The notes under the pieces are model-generated. The model did no database searches. It saw only the letters and a program-made list of their open reading frames with translations, and was not told the origin of the DNA. The position numbers and the translations under genes are program-made. This document shows positions 44,415-54,007 of a stretch of DNA of 64,000 nt, piece by piece (position 1 is the first letter of the stretch; every line of letters starts with the position of its first letter). The stretch comes from Roseiarcus sp963772555 (GTDB taxonomy: Bacteria; Pseudomonadota; Alphaproteobacteria; Rhizobiales; Beijerinckiaceae). The stretch lies in NCBI GenBank assembly GCA_963772555.1, contig CAVYXQ010000029.1, positions 112,685 through 176,684 on the forward strand. The letters run 5' to 3'.

Positions 44415-46136
44415 ATGATCGACGCCGAGCCGCGTGCAGCCGACACCCGGGAGTTGCGACGGCGAATGCGCGATCTTGTCGCCCTATCGACCCTCCCTGC
44501 ATCCTGGATCAATTACGCCCCGCCGCAGATTGCCCGCGCCATGGCGGAAGCGGTGCTTCCTATGCTTGGATGCGAGTTGGTGTTTGTTCTGGTCCCCGCC
44601 AAGAGCGATGAGAGCCAGATTCGCGTCATGCGCGCAGCCAGCGCCGTCGACCCGAGGTCGGCGGAACGCATAGGCGCGGCCCTCGTTGATTGGGTAGCGA
44701 CGCGCCTGTCCGAAGAGGCTGCAAAACAGTTTTCGCTTGACCACTCCATGATCAACATGTTCTCGATGCCGATTGGGGTTCGAGGCGACGCGGCGCTGGC
44801 TGCCGGGGCTGTGCGATCGAGTTTTCCGACCGAGGCGGAAAGGCTGCTGCTGCGCGTCGCCGCGAATGAGACGGCGACCTGCCTGCTCAGATGCCGGGCG
44901 CAGTCGGACGAACGTCGTTTCGCGGCGTTGCTGCGACATTCGTCGGACTTCATCGGATTCGCCACACTCGACGGCACGCCCTTCTACGTCAATCCGGCCG
45001 GCCGGGAGCTCGTGGGGCTGGATGAAGCGGCCGATCTTCGCCACTTGCACATTCTCGATTTCGTAGCGTTCGAGGACCGTGCCTGGTTCCGCGACGAGAT
45101 CTGGCCGCTCACGATGCAGCAAGGGCGATGGGTCGGCGAAATGAGGTTGCGCAATTTCAAATCCGGAATCGATATACCCATCCTGAACGAATGGTTTCTC
45201 ATCGACGGTTTCGAAGCCGGCCGGCCGACGTGCATGGCGACCGTCAGCCGTGACCTCTCGGCGCGCAAGCGCTCGGAGGAAGAGTTGCGCGACATGAATG
45301 AAACCCTCGAGCATCGCGTGGCGGACCGCACGCGGGAGTTGGCGTCGGCGAACCGGAGGCTGTCGGACGAGAAGATGGAACGGAAGCGCACCGACATGCG
45401 CCTACTGGAGCTACAATCCGAATTGTATCATGCAGGGCGCGTGAGCGCAGCCGGACAGATGGCGGCAGCGCTTGCGCACGAGCTCAGCCAGCCGATGTCG
45501 GCGATAGCCAATTCGCTCGGCGCCGGCCGCCGTCTTATCGCCGCGAAATCGATCAATATCGACATGGTGCAGAAGGTGATGGACGAGGCGACGAGCCAAG
45601 TCGTTCGGGCCGGACAGATCGTCCGGCGGCTGCGGGCCTTCGTCAGCCGCGGCGACGTCGTCAGAGGCGTCGAAAGCATCATGACGATGATTGAAGATGC
45701 AAGGGCGCTGGCCCTGGCAAATTCTGAAACGGTCGGCGTGACGGTCCGATTTCATTTCGATCCTCATGCCCTTTACGCATTCGCCGACCGCATACAAATC
45801 CAGCTGGTCATCACCAACCTTCTACGCAATGCGCTGGACGCCTTGAGCCACAGCGACCGCCGCGAGCTTTCAATCACAACGTCATTGATCGACAGGGCGA
45901 CGATCGAAATCGCGGTGGCCGACACCGGTTCCGGCCTCTCCAAAGAAGTGGAGGCCAATCTGTTCGAGCCTTTCGTTTCGACCAAGCGAGACGGCATCGG
46001 CCTCGGCCTGTCGCTCTCTCGCTCGATTGCCGAGGCTCATGGCGGCAGCTTGCGTTACGAGGCAAATCCCGGCGGAGGCGCGATTTTCCGTTTCACTCTT
46101 CCTGCGGCTCCGACTGGCAATTCCAGTGTCAACTGA
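44415..46136 (+). CDS. PAS-domain sensor histidine kinase (FixL-like)
   Basis: A 573-residue cytoplasmic kinase with no membrane helices. Residues 1-170 form a GAF-like sensor. A PAS domain follows at 175-290 (LLRHSSDFIGFATLDGTPFY). A coiled coil (NETLEHRVADRTRELASANR) leads to the HisKA region QMAAALAHELSQPMSAIANS, with the phospho-accepting His near residue 354. The ATPase has NLLRNALDAL (N box), DTGSGL (G1) and GIGLGLSLSRSIAEAHGG (G2). Architecture resembles FixL/TodS-type kinases, minus a visible heme PAS. The 3' end overlaps the regulator start. It begins 5 bases after the LuxR-like fragment. Confidence 0.9.
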   Translation: MIDAEPRAADTRELRRRMRDLVALSTLPASWINYAPPQIARAMAEAVLPMLGCELVFVLVPAKSDESQIRVMRAASAVDPRSAERIGAALVDWVATRLSEEAAKQFSLDHSMINMFSMPIGVRGDAALAAGAVRSSFPTEAERLLLRVAANETATCLLRCRAQSDERRFAALLRHSSDFIGFATLDGTPFYVNPAGRELVGLDEAADLRHLHILDFVAFEDRAWFRDEIWPLTMQQGRWVGEMRLRNFKSGIDIPILNEWFLIDGFEAGRPTCMATVSRDLSARKRSEEELRDMNETLEHRVADRTRELASANRRLSDEKMERKRTDMRLLELQSELYHAGRVSAAGQMAAALAHELSQPMSAIANSLGAGRRLIAAKSINIDMVQKVMDEATSQVVRAGQIVRRLRAFVSRGDVVRGVESIMTMIEDARALALANSETVGVTVRFHFDPHALYAFADRIQIQLVITNLLRNALDALSHSDRRELSITTSLIDRATIEIAVADTGSGLSKEVEANLFEPFVSTKRDGIGLGLSLSRSIAEAHGGSLRYEANPGGGAIFRFTLPAAPTGNSSVN

Positions 46137-46734
46137 ACGCGTCGTCCATATCGTGGAAGACGATGCTTCCGTTCGTCGCTCGCTCCAGTGGTTGCTGCAA
46201 TCTGCAGGTTTCGCGACGAATGCATATGCGACGGCCTTCGCCTGCCTCGACGCCGCGCCGGAGCTGACTGAGGGATGCCTTCTGCTCGATGTCCAGATGC
46301 CGGAAATGGACGGGCTCCAACTTCAGGGCCGACTGGCGGCTGTCGGCGTTGAGCTGCCCGTGATTGTCGTGAGCGGCCAGGCCGATGTGACGACTGCGGT
46401 CCGCGCCATGAAGGCGGGCGCAGTCGATTTCATCGAAAAGCCTTATGAGGCCGACGGACTCCTTGAAGCGATTGAATTGGCAATGGAGAAGGCCGGCCGA
46501 CCAGCCGCTCGCAGACAAGCGGCGAAGGCCGCGGCGCGCATTGCAATGCTTAGCCCGCGCGAGCGCGAGGTCCTCGATGGGCTCGTCGCGGGGCGCCCCA
46601 ATAAGTCTATCGCATTCGACCTGGGCATTAGTATCCGCACTGTCGAAATGCATCGCGCCCACATGCTGAAACGCTTGGGGACGCGTCGGTTGGCCGAGGT
46701 CGTTCGCCTAGCCGTGCTCGCCAAGCTCGCATGA
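46126..46734 (+). CDS. FixJ-family response regulator
   Basis: A 202-residue two-domain regulator. The receiver has VVHIVEDDASVRRSLQ, phospho-accepting Asp in CLLLDVQMPEMDG, and VIVVSGQADVTTAVRAMKAG with the conserved Thr/Lys downstream (FIEKPYE). The LuxR-type HTH reads LSPREREVLDGLVAGRPNKS and IRTVEMHRAHMLKRL. GTG 46126 is preferred because it opens just before the receiver and overlaps the kinase stop; a longer frame runs antisense to sense inside the kinase. It should be phosphorylated by the kinase encoded directly upstream. Confidence 0.9.
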   Translation: MSTERVVHIVEDDASVRRSLQWLLQSAGFATNAYATAFACLDAAPELTEGCLLLDVQMPEMDGLQLQGRLAAVGVELPVIVVSGQADVTTAVRAMKAGAVDFIEKPYEADGLLEAIELAMEKAGRPAARRQAAKAAARIAMLSPREREVLDGLVAGRPNKSIAFDLGISIRTVEMHRAHMLKRLGTRRLAEVVRLAVLAKLA

Positions 46735-46850
46735 TCTCGCTTCGTGTCCCCGACGGGCGAAGCGCTACTGCGGACAGTCAGAAATCGGGTCGCAGCTACG
46801 GTTTTTATACCACCCTGACAGAAGCGCTTTGTCGGGAACGGGAGTGCGCC

Positions 46851-47090
46851 ATGCCCTTTCGCAAGTACGATCCCGAGACCATGAAGTTGCTTGACGCTGT
46901 GTTTGACGCCATCTGGGCTGAGCTGACGGCAAAGCGGGAAGCGACCCTTTCGATCGCGGACGCGGCCAAGATGAAGATGGCTGTCACCAATAGGCTGCTT
47001 GCGGCAGCCGATCGAGGCGAGCGTGATCCCGACCGGCTAAGACGCATTGCGCTCAGCGGAAACCACGGAATCCCACAGCCAGATTACTAA
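46851..47090 (+). CDS. Small conserved hypothetical protein
   Basis: A 79-residue acidic-basic, helical protein (FRKYDPETMKLLDAVFDAIW, IADAAKMKMAVTNRLLAAAD). ATG 46851 is favoured by the CGGGAACGGGAG site; a longer frame upstream has no such support. No domain is recognised with confidence. Small proteins of this type are common in Bradyrhizobium-like genomes as unannotated genes. It follows the two-component pair by 116 bases and may be co-regulated. Confidence 0.6.
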   Translation: MPFRKYDPETMKLLDAVFDAIWAELTAKREATLSIADAAKMKMAVTNRLLAAADRGERDPDRLRRIALSGNHGIPQPDY

Positions 47091-47129
47091 TCCGAACTTC
47101 CGGCGCTTCTGGTCGCAAGCCATTGATGT

Positions 47130-47153
47130 GAACTCGATCTGGGAATCGAGTTC
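47130..47153. repeat. 9-bp perfect inverted repeat next to the transposase stop
   Basis: GAACTCGAT and ATCGAGTTC flank a six-base loop, four bases beyond the IS1634-type transposase stop codon. It could be a transcription-stop hairpin for the transposase, part of the element end, or a pre-existing target-site palindrome. Confidence 0.5.
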
Positions 47154-47156
47154 TGC

Positions 47157-48884
47157 CTACGCGGCGATCTTGAGGCGGAGGAGTTCGAAGGCTCGGGTCT
47201 GGGTTGGGGTTGGCCTTGACAGGATTGTCGTGGGATGGGCGTCGCCGAAGCGGACGCTGTTTCGAGTGAGATTGGCAAGGTCCTGCAGTAGGGTGCGGAA
47301 GCTGTGGACGGGCTGCCCGTCTTCGGTGCGCCTGTCGATGGCCTTGCGGCGCGCCGCGGGCGAGACCTTGGCCTTGGCGACGGGGGAGGCGCGCTCAGCG
47401 GCGGCGGCTTCGAGATCGTCGTCCTTGAACAGCATCGGGGCGAGGTCGCGCTTCATGTGCCAGACGACGTAGTAGGCAAGCATGCACAAGAAGACGTGGG
47501 CGCGAACGCGGTGGGCCCGGCGATGGTGGATCGGACGGACGTCGAGGTCGCCGGATTTGATGTCGCGAAAGCCGCGTTCGGCGTGGCTGAGGCCCTTGTA
47601 GGCGAGGACGAGGTCGGCGGCTGCGAAGCCGTCCGCGGGAAGAGAGCTCCGGATCACGTAGATACCATCGAGCGCGGCCTCCGCGGCGATCGCCTCGGCT
47701 CTGCGCGACCATGCGAGGCCGGTCTCGGTGATGGCGAGGTCGAAATGCTTGGCCATGCGGCGACGGTCGATGACGGCGCCGACCTTGAGGGCGATCTTGT
47801 CGGCGCCGCGCAGCGGATTGCGCTTCTTCTCGGTCATGGCGCGGATCTTGATCAGCGCCATCTCGGTCGCATCGAGGAGTTCGACGCGTTTGCGCACGCG
47901 CTCGGCGGCGAGTTGGGGGTTGCGGCAGACGACGAGACGCTCTCCGGGATAGTCGCCCGAGACGATCTCCGCCATGTCGCGCTCGTCGAACAGCGAGAGC
48001 TGCAGCGGGCCGCCTTCGGCCGCGAGCGCCTTGATCGCCGGCGCGCGGAGCGCGGTGATCCAGTCGAGGCCGGCGGGCGCGACATCGGCGTCGATGCGCG
48101 CCTTTGTGATCATGCCGCGGTCGCCGACGAGCACGACGCGCTTCAGCCGAAACCGCATGCGCAGCTTCTTGACCTGACTGGCGAGGGTGCTCGGGTCGCC
48201 GAGGTTGCCTTCGAACACCTCGACGGCGACCGGGCAGCCGTCCGGCGTGCACAGGAGCCCGAAGACGATCTGCGGTCGGTCGGGACGATGATCGCGGCTG
48301 TAGCCGAATTGCGCCAGTTCGCAGCGCCGTCCCTCCAAATAGCTCGAAGTGACATCGTAGAGCACGAGCACGCCGTCCTCGAGGTGGCGTTTGGCGAAGA
48401 CTTTCTCGATGTCGGCCTGGCTGCGGCCCAACAGGTCGAGGGCGGCGTAGAGTTCGTCCTCGTCGACAGCGCCGAGGTCCAGCACCGCGCCGAGCGAGTG
48501 GGCGGCGGTCGCCTCGCTGAGTTGGCGCGCGGTGGCGAGCTTGGCGGCCGGCTCGACGATCCGCGCCGCGATCATCGCCAGGATCAGCTTGGCCGGACGG
48601 TCCGGCCCTTTCGGCAGCATCTTGTCGAGCCCGAGCCGGCGCACCGTCCCGAGCGCCGCGGCGACATGGCCGTGCCCCAGCGCGCGGGCGATCTCGAAGC
48701 GCTCTTCGCCGAGCGGCACGAGGGCCTCGCCGGCCAGCACCCGCCGCAGGCTCTCGATCTTCGCCTCCGGCCAATCGGAGATATTGGCCAGCGTGCGCGA
48801 CTTGACCTTGCCGCCCTCGCGATAGCTCTCGCGCAACAGGACGGCGGGGCGCGAATCACGGTTCGGGATGCGCGTGACGTACAT
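47157..48884 (-). CDS. IS1634-family transposase (intact)
   Basis: A 575-residue DDE transposase with an uninterrupted frame. N-terminal MYVTRIPNRDSRPAVLLRES is typical. Catalytic residues lie in VLVLYDVTSSYLEGRRCELA (first Asp), VVLVGDRGMITKARIDADVA (second Asp) and LSHAERGFRDIKSGDLDVRP (Glu). The C-terminal segment VRFGDAHPTTILSRPTPTQT is found in many family members. Distinct from the copy at 20.7 kb, so these are two separate elements of the same family. Confidence 0.93.
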   Translation of the reverse strand: MYVTRIPNRDSRPAVLLRESYREGGKVKSRTLANISDWPEAKIESLRRVLAGEALVPLGEERFEIARALGHGHVAAALGTVRRLGLDKMLPKGPDRPAKLILAMIAARIVEPAAKLATARQLSEATAAHSLGAVLDLGAVDEDELYAALDLLGRSQADIEKVFAKRHLEDGVLVLYDVTSSYLEGRRCELAQFGYSRDHRPDRPQIVFGLLCTPDGCPVAVEVFEGNLGDPSTLASQVKKLRMRFRLKRVVLVGDRGMITKARIDADVAPAGLDWITALRAPAIKALAAEGGPLQLSLFDERDMAEIVSGDYPGERLVVCRNPQLAAERVRKRVELLDATEMALIKIRAMTEKKRNPLRGADKIALKVGAVIDRRRMAKHFDLAITETGLAWSRRAEAIAAEAALDGIYVIRSSLPADGFAAADLVLAYKGLSHAERGFRDIKSGDLDVRPIHHRRAHRVRAHVFLCMLAYYVVWHMKRDLAPMLFKDDDLEAAAAERASPVAKAKVSPAARRKAIDRRTEDGQPVHSFRTLLQDLANLTRNSVRFGDAHPTTILSRPTPTQTRAFELLRLKIAA

Positions 48885-49142
48885 GAACAGCTTGAATCAC
48901 GGCCTCAAGCCGAACGCAAGCAGATATTTACATGCCTACAAAATCACCGCCAGTCCCCGCGATCCGGCACAAAACCTCACCTTCTCGCCTTACCCCGCCC
49001 GGAAGTTCGGCCTAGCCAGCGGTTGACCACAAACTTGACGAGCGTAAATGGGTCCGTCACGGATTCGCCTCATGAATCCAAAATGGACCGGTCGACGTGG
49101 CCGATCACTCATAGGGAACGAGACCGTTGAGGGGTGGCTTCG

Positions 49143-50184
49143 ATGGCCGATACGAAAGCTCCACGCAAGATCGCACTGGCGCTGCAGGGCGGGGGTTCAC
49201 ATGGCGCCTTCACCTGGGGCGTGCTTGACCGGATCCTGGAGGACGAGACGCTCGAAATCATAGGCGTCACGGGCACCAGCGCCGGAGCCATGAACACCGT
49301 GGTCATGGCGGACGGGTTGGTGAGGGGTGGACGCGAGGAGGCGCGCCTCAGGCTCCGCCAGTTCTGGGAAGAAATCGGCAAGATGCCGGAATTCGCCGGC
49401 TTTTTCGGGCTGTTGCCTGGGGAGTTTCAAGCGCAAATGCATCTCGATCAGACGCCCGCTTATATGGCGTTTGATGCGCTTTCCCGGAATCTGTCTCCGT
49501 ACGACCTCAATCCATCAACCTCAATCCGCTGCGCGACCCGCTCATCAAACTGGTCGATTTCGACCGACTGCGTGCGCAAGAGGCTCTCGAACTGATGGTG
49601 TGTGCGACGAATGTCTTCACGTCACGGCGGCGCGTCTTCGGCCGTGACGAGATCTCGGTCGACGCCGTTCTGGCGTCGGCGTGCCTGCCGCAAATGTTTC
49701 CGGCGATCGTGGTCGACGGCGAGCCATACTGGGATGGCGGCTTTTCAGGAAATCCGGCGATGGCGCCCCTCCTCCGTAGGCTGCCGAAGTGCGACTTCAT
49801 CATTGTGCGGATCGACGCGATGATTCGCGTAATTCTGCCGCGCACCCTCGCGAAATCCAAGATCGCGTGACGGAACTCAGCTTCAACACGACATTCTGGA
49901 TGGAGGTCGGCGGGTTGGCCGTTATTCTCAAGCTGATGAATGCGGGACTGCTCGATCGCAAGCGCTTCGGCCGCGTTTTCTTCCATATCATTGAGGCCAG
50001 TTCCGAATTGGAAAAGATCGCCGCCTCGACCAAGCGCAACAACTCCGAGCCTTTCCTGCCCTATCTGTTCGGTCTTGGGAGGAAAACCGCTGAAGAATGG
50101 TTTGCGCGTCATGGGGAGGCAATTGGCGACCGCACAACTTTCGATTTTGAAAAGCTGCTGCCGGAAGCGCATTGGGGGATCTAA
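49143..50184 (+). CDS. Patatin-like phospholipase (two one-base frameshifts)
   Basis: About 347 residues. IALALQGGGSHGAFTWGVLD near residue 12 is the oxyanion-hole motif. GVTGTSAGAMNTVVMADGL carries the nucleophile Ser in GxSxG. YWDGGFSGNPAM carries the Asp of the Ser-Asp dyad. ATG 49143 is preferred over GTG 49134. Two one-base losses break the frame: AATCCATC at 49509-49516, where CCC restores LNPINLNPLRD; and CACCCTCG at 49844-49850, where CCCC restores RTPREIQDRVTELSF. Both are contracted C runs, so a sequence error is more likely than decay. It should hydrolyse membrane lipids. Confidence 0.82.
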
Positions 50185-50309
50185 CGGCGTTTCCATCGTA
50201 AGACGCAAGCCGTACTCCGAGTCCTTGACCGGATCGAGGACCTGAAGATGGCGATTTCGCCAAGGTTCGCGACGAGCGAGAGGGCTTGGACGGCCGCGAT
50301 CTGGAGGGC

Positions 50310-51581
50310 TCAGCCCGTGTCGACGGACCGGCGGGACAGGCCGATCCCCTGCCGGTCTTCCTGGCGCGCCATCCGCTGGTCCTCGAGGTCAAATGGCGAA
50401 GCCTCGATGAGATGGTCGAGGTGTTCGAGATAACGCCGCGCCGCCTGCGCCCGTTCTTCGCTGGGCAGCGACTCCGCGAGGCCGACGAGCGCGGACCGCA
50501 TCCGCCGCAGCACCTGGACCGAACTCGCGCCGAACAGTCGGATCTCGTCGAACGCGAGCGTCAGATAGTCCTCCCAGGTCGGCGTCGGGAAGACCAGTCG
50601 AACAGCGCCGTTCTCGTCAGTGGCGGAGCCGACGTCCAGTTCCGCCGCGCCGAGGCGGCGCAGGAGGTCCTCGAGCTGGTCGAGGGTCTGGACCGCCGTC
50701 GTCGGGTCGTTGATCGCCGGCGACAACGCCTTGATAGCGATGTCGACAAGAAGCCGGATCGGATATTTTGGGTCCTGTTCGAAGGTCCGCTCGCGCCCGA
50801 GACGAACGGCCTTGAGGAGGGCCTCTTCCTGCAGCGGCGATCCCGCGCCATGAACCCGTAGAAGAACCGTCCCTTCGACAAGCGTGTCGCCGACCGCGCA
50901 CGCCATGACGATCGTTCCGCCTGCCTGCCGCGCGAGCGCGACCAGAGAGCCGACATCGAACCTGGCGATGGTGCGAGGCTTGCCGAAATACTTCACCGTC
51001 TGGGACGCGCGACCGAGCCGCTCGAGGCTCGCTGCGGCTTCGGGAGCGCGCGGAGCAACGGCCGCATCGTCAAGCCGCCGGAACATGTCGCGGATCACGG
51101 CCCGCCCCCGATCGCCGACGAGATGAAGCACGTTGCCGATTTGAAGGTCGCCGAGGCGCTGCATCAACCGCGCAAACATGAGCATGCTGGCGATGATCAT
51201 GATCCCCACGAGCGCTGTTGAGAACAGGGGCACCTTCGCCGCTCCGCCGCGGTCCACCCAGACAAGCGTGAACAGGGCATAGACGAAGGTCGCCGTGAAC
51301 GCGCCGAGCGCATGAAACATCATGCGATCGCGCGCAAACCAGAGCACCAGCCGCGGTGAATAGGCGATGGCGCTGAATTGCACCATCACGAAGGCCATGG
51401 CGAACACGATCCCGGTCAACGCCATCATCCCCGACGCCGCGGCCGAAAGGTAGGCCTGCGCCGAGGACACGGACACGTCGAAGGCGTAGTCCGAAAAGTA
51501 GGCCCGCTCGAATCGCGGCAGAGCGAGCCCGCCGAGGACGGCTGCCGTCACGTAGAACATCGGAATGAACCAGGGCTGCAT
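50310..51581 (-). CDS. DUF2254 family integral membrane protein
   Basis: A 423-residue protein. It has four membrane helices in the N-terminal third (MFYVTAAVLGGLALPRF, ASGMMALTGIVFAMAFVMVQ, FTATFVYALFTLVWV, VPLFSTALVGIMIIASMLM). The soluble C-terminal two thirds contains SPAINDPTTAVQTLDQLEDL, characteristic of the DUF2254 (COG4325) family. Function is unknown. Its C-terminal domain resembles a ligand-binding regulatory fold, so transport or osmosensing is a possibility. It is convergent with the patatin-like gene. Confidence 0.83.
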   Translation of the reverse strand: MQPWFIPMFYVTAAVLGGLALPRFERAYFSDYAFDVSVSSAQAYLSAAASGMMALTGIVFAMAFVMVQFSAIAYSPRLVLWFARDRMMFHALGAFTATFVYALFTLVWVDRGGAAKVPLFSTALVGIMIIASMLMFARLMQRLGDLQIGNVLHLVGDRGRAVIRDMFRRLDDAAVAPRAPEAAASLERLGRASQTVKYFGKPRTIARFDVGSLVALARQAGGTIVMACAVGDTLVEGTVLLRVHGAGSPLQEEALLKAVRLGRERTFEQDPKYPIRLLVDIAIKALSPAINDPTTAVQTLDQLEDLLRRLGAAELDVGSATDENGAVRLVFPTPTWEDYLTLAFDEIRLFGASSVQVLRRMRSALVGLAESLPSEERAQAARRYLEHLDHLIEASPFDLEDQRMARQEDRQGIGLSRRSVDTG

Positions 51582-51808
51582 CGCGGCCGGTCCCGTCTGT
51601 CGTGGCTTTGAATCGTCGCCGGTTTCCCTGACGATGCTCGCTGTTTATGGGATTGGCGACGCAAAGACGCAAGGATCGGGTGTCCTCCGATCGCAGCTCT
51701 GGGCTGCGCTTCGATGCGGTGCTTGCCCTCACGGCCTTGAGACTTCTCCGAGACCGATCCCGTGAACGCGCGCCCTGGTCCGAAACGCCGCGCAGAAAGT
51801 CGCGACGT

Positions 51809-52660
51809 TCAGCTTTCTCGCCATTCGAGTTCCGGCACGAACTTGAACGGATAGTTCGGCTCGGCATAGCCGTGCGGCTTCTGCCGCTTCGGCAGAACCG
51901 GCTTGTCGTACGGCAGGTCTTCGTAAGGGATTTGCGACAGAAGGTGGGTGATCGTGTTGAGCCGCGCCTGCTTCTTGTCGTCGGAACGGACCACGTGCCA
52001 CGGCGCCCACGGGGTGTCGGTCGCCTTGAACATGTCGTCGCGGGCGCGGGAGTAGTCGTACCAGCGGTTGTAGGACTTCAGGTCCATCGACGACAGCTTC
52101 CAGATCTTGCGCGGATCGTCGATGCGCGCCTCGAGCCGGCGCGTCTGCTCGTCGGGGCTCACCTCGAGCCAGTACTTGAGGAGGACAATGCCGGACTCGA
52201 CCATCGCCTTCTCGAACTCCGGCGTCACTTCGAGAAAGCGCTTCACCTGCTCCAGCGAGCAGAATTCCATCACCCGCTCGACGCCGGCGCGGTTGTACCA
52301 GCTGCGGTCGAAGATGACGATCTCGCCCGCCGCCGGCATATGGCGCATGTAGCGCTGGATATACATTTGCGATTTTTCGCGTTCGGTCGGCGCCGGCAGC
52401 GCGACGACGCGGAACACGCGTGGGCTGACGCGCTCGGCGATCGCCTTGATGACGCCGCCCTTGCCGGCGCCGTCTCGCCCCTCGAAAACAACACAGACCT
52501 TCAGGCCCTTGTGCACCGTCCACAGCTGCAGCTTGACAAGCCCCGCGTGCAGCCGGGCAAGTTCACGCTGATACGTTTTGTTGTCGAGCTTCTCTGGATG
52601 CTCGGAGGCGTTCCTGCGCGCGAATTTTCGGCCCTTGCTCTGACGTTTTGTCGCACCCAT
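51809..52660 (-). CDS. ppk2: Polyphosphate kinase 2
   Basis: A 283-residue PPK2-family enzyme, which transfers phosphate between polyphosphate and nucleotides. Walker A VVFEGRDGAGKGGVIKAIAE near residue 65, FDRSWYNRAGVERVMEFCS near residue 125 (Walker B and lid), and KSYNRWYDYSRARDDMFKAT are the family motifs. ATG 52660 follows GGGAGGG. The frame is open far upstream, but that is antisense to the HlyD gene and not coding. Class I PPK2, by motif and length. Confidence 0.93.
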   Translation of the reverse strand: MGATKRQSKGRKFARRNASEHPEKLDNKTYQRELARLHAGLVKLQLWTVHKGLKVCVVFEGRDGAGKGGVIKAIAERVSPRVFRVVALPAPTEREKSQMYIQRYMRHMPAAGEIVIFDRSWYNRAGVERVMEFCSLEQVKRFLEVTPEFEKAMVESGIVLLKYWLEVSPDEQTRRLEARIDDPRKIWKLSSMDLKSYNRWYDYSRARDDMFKATDTPWAPWHVVRSDDKKQARLNTITHLLSQIPYEDLPYDKPVLPKRQKPHGYAEPNYPFKFVPELEWRES

Positions 52661-52855
52661 GCATCCCTCCCCGTGTTCGTTCTTTACATCATGAGCCGGC
52701 TTGCCTAGTAAAGCGGCGAGGGCTTGGACGGAGGGCGGCGAGGCGAAGACGTCACCTTCGCCTCCGACATCGCGAGCCGGCTGAAGCGGTTGTGCTCTGA
52801 GATTTCGGGTCCCGTTGGCGAAGCGCCGGGTAGGACGTGCGCAGGAGACCCAAGA

Positions 52856-54007
52856 ATGACCTTTCATCGGCGCGTTGCGGCGGCGGCAGCCTTGCTCGTG
52901 GGCCTCGGCGGGATTTCTTCGGCGATCGACGGCGCGGGCCAACCTCATTTGGGCGGCCTCTTTCCTGCCGCGCACGCTCAGAGCTTCATCAAGAATCTGA
53001 TCGCGCGTCTGCGCGGGGAAACCCTGCCTGACGGCATCGTCAAATCGAACGGCCGCATCGAGGCGACGCAGGTCGACGTCTCTTCGAAGTATGCTGGCCG
53101 TCTCGCCGAAGTGACGGTCGAGGAGGGCTCGCCGGTAGCGCAAGGCCAGGCGATCGCCCGGATCTCGTCGCCGGAATACGAAGCGCAGCTGCGCGGCGCG
53201 CAGTCCGACGTGCAAAAATCCAAGGACGCGCTTGCAGCCTCGGAGGCGGAAATCGTTTCCCGCCAGAGCGCGCTCGAATTCGCCAAGGCCGATTTCGAGC
53301 GCGGGCAGGAGCTGATGAAGACCGGCCATATCACCAAGCAGCTCTTCGAACAGCGCAAGCGCAACTACGATTCGGCGGTCGCCGCGGTGAAAAGCTTCAC
53401 CTCGCAGCGCGATCAGGCGCAGTCGGCTATCAAGAATTCGGAAGCCGAAGTCGAGCGGATCGAATCGATCATCCACGACCTGACGCTTGTCTCGCCGCGC
53501 AACGGGCGCGTGCAGTATCAGCTGGCGCGCGCCGGGGAAGTGGTGGCGGCCGGCGCGCCGATCGTGACCATCCTCGACCTCACCGACGTCTACATGACGC
53601 TCTTCCTGCCGGCGGCCGACGCCGGACGTCTGACGGTCGGCGACGAGGCGCGCATCATCCTCGACCCTGTCCCGGATTACGTCATTCCGGCCACTGTCAG
53701 CTTCGTCGCCGCCGACGCGCAGTTCACCCCCAAGACCGTCGAGACCAAGGACGAGCGCGCCAAGCTGATGTTCCGCGTCAAGCTGAAGGTCGATCCGCAG
53801 GTGCTGCAGCTCTATTACACCCGGGTGAAGACCGGCGTCCGCGGACTGGGCTTCGTCCGCACCAAGGCCGACGTCGAATGGCCGGCTGACCTGCAAGTCA
53901 AGCTGCCCAAGCCTCCAGAAAGCAAAGCGCCTGCTGCGACGACCGAAAGCAGCCCGGCCGCGCCCACCGCCCAGACGCCAGACGCCAAGACGCCAGACGC
54001 CAAATGA
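52856..54007 (+). CDS. HlyD-family efflux periplasmic adaptor subunit
   Basis: A 383-residue membrane-fusion protein. A signal/anchor segment (AAAAALLVGLGGISSAIDGA) opens it. It continues with the lipoyl half-motif YAGRLAEVTVEEGSPVAQGQ, a long helical hairpin (about residues 110-200), the second half VSPRNGRVQYQLARAGEVVA and a beta-barrel domain. A short tandem repeat gives TPDAKTPDAK at the end. ATG 52856 follows CAGGAG. Its stop overlaps the ABC gene by ATGA. It is the periplasmic arm of the downstream ABC exporter. Confidence 0.9.
   Translation: MTFHRRVAAAAALLVGLGGISSAIDGAGQPHLGGLFPAAHAQSFIKNLIARLRGETLPDGIVKSNGRIEATQVDVSSKYAGRLAEVTVEEGSPVAQGQAIARISSPEYEAQLRGAQSDVQKSKDALAASEAEIVSRQSALEFAKADFERGQELMKTGHITKQLFEQRKRNYDSAVAAVKSFTSQRDQAQSAIKNSEAEVERIESIIHDLTLVSPRNGRVQYQLARAGEVVAAGAPIVTILDLTDVYMTLFLPAADAGRLTVGDEARIILDPVPDYVIPATVSFVAADAQFTPKTVETKDERAKLMFRVKLKVDPQVLQLYYTRVKTGVRGLGFVRTKADVEWPADLQVKLPKPPESKAPAATTESSPAAPTAQTPDAKTPDAK

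Larger units (their letters stand above)
47100..48960. mobile_element. Second IS1634-type insertion sequence (boundaries approximate)
   Basis: Contains a complete transposase gene at 47157-48884, minus strand. Terminal inverted repeats could not be matched with confidence; a TGCCTAC at 47154-47160 and an ATGCCTAC at 48932 are in the same rather than inverted orientation. The limits are therefore guesses. The insertion closes the accessory region between the two-component genes and the patatin-like gene. Confidence 0.55.

Noticed and set aside
47304..49130. A 608-codon open frame antisense to the second transposase
   Set aside because: Shadow of the transposase with low-complexity composition and no family motif.
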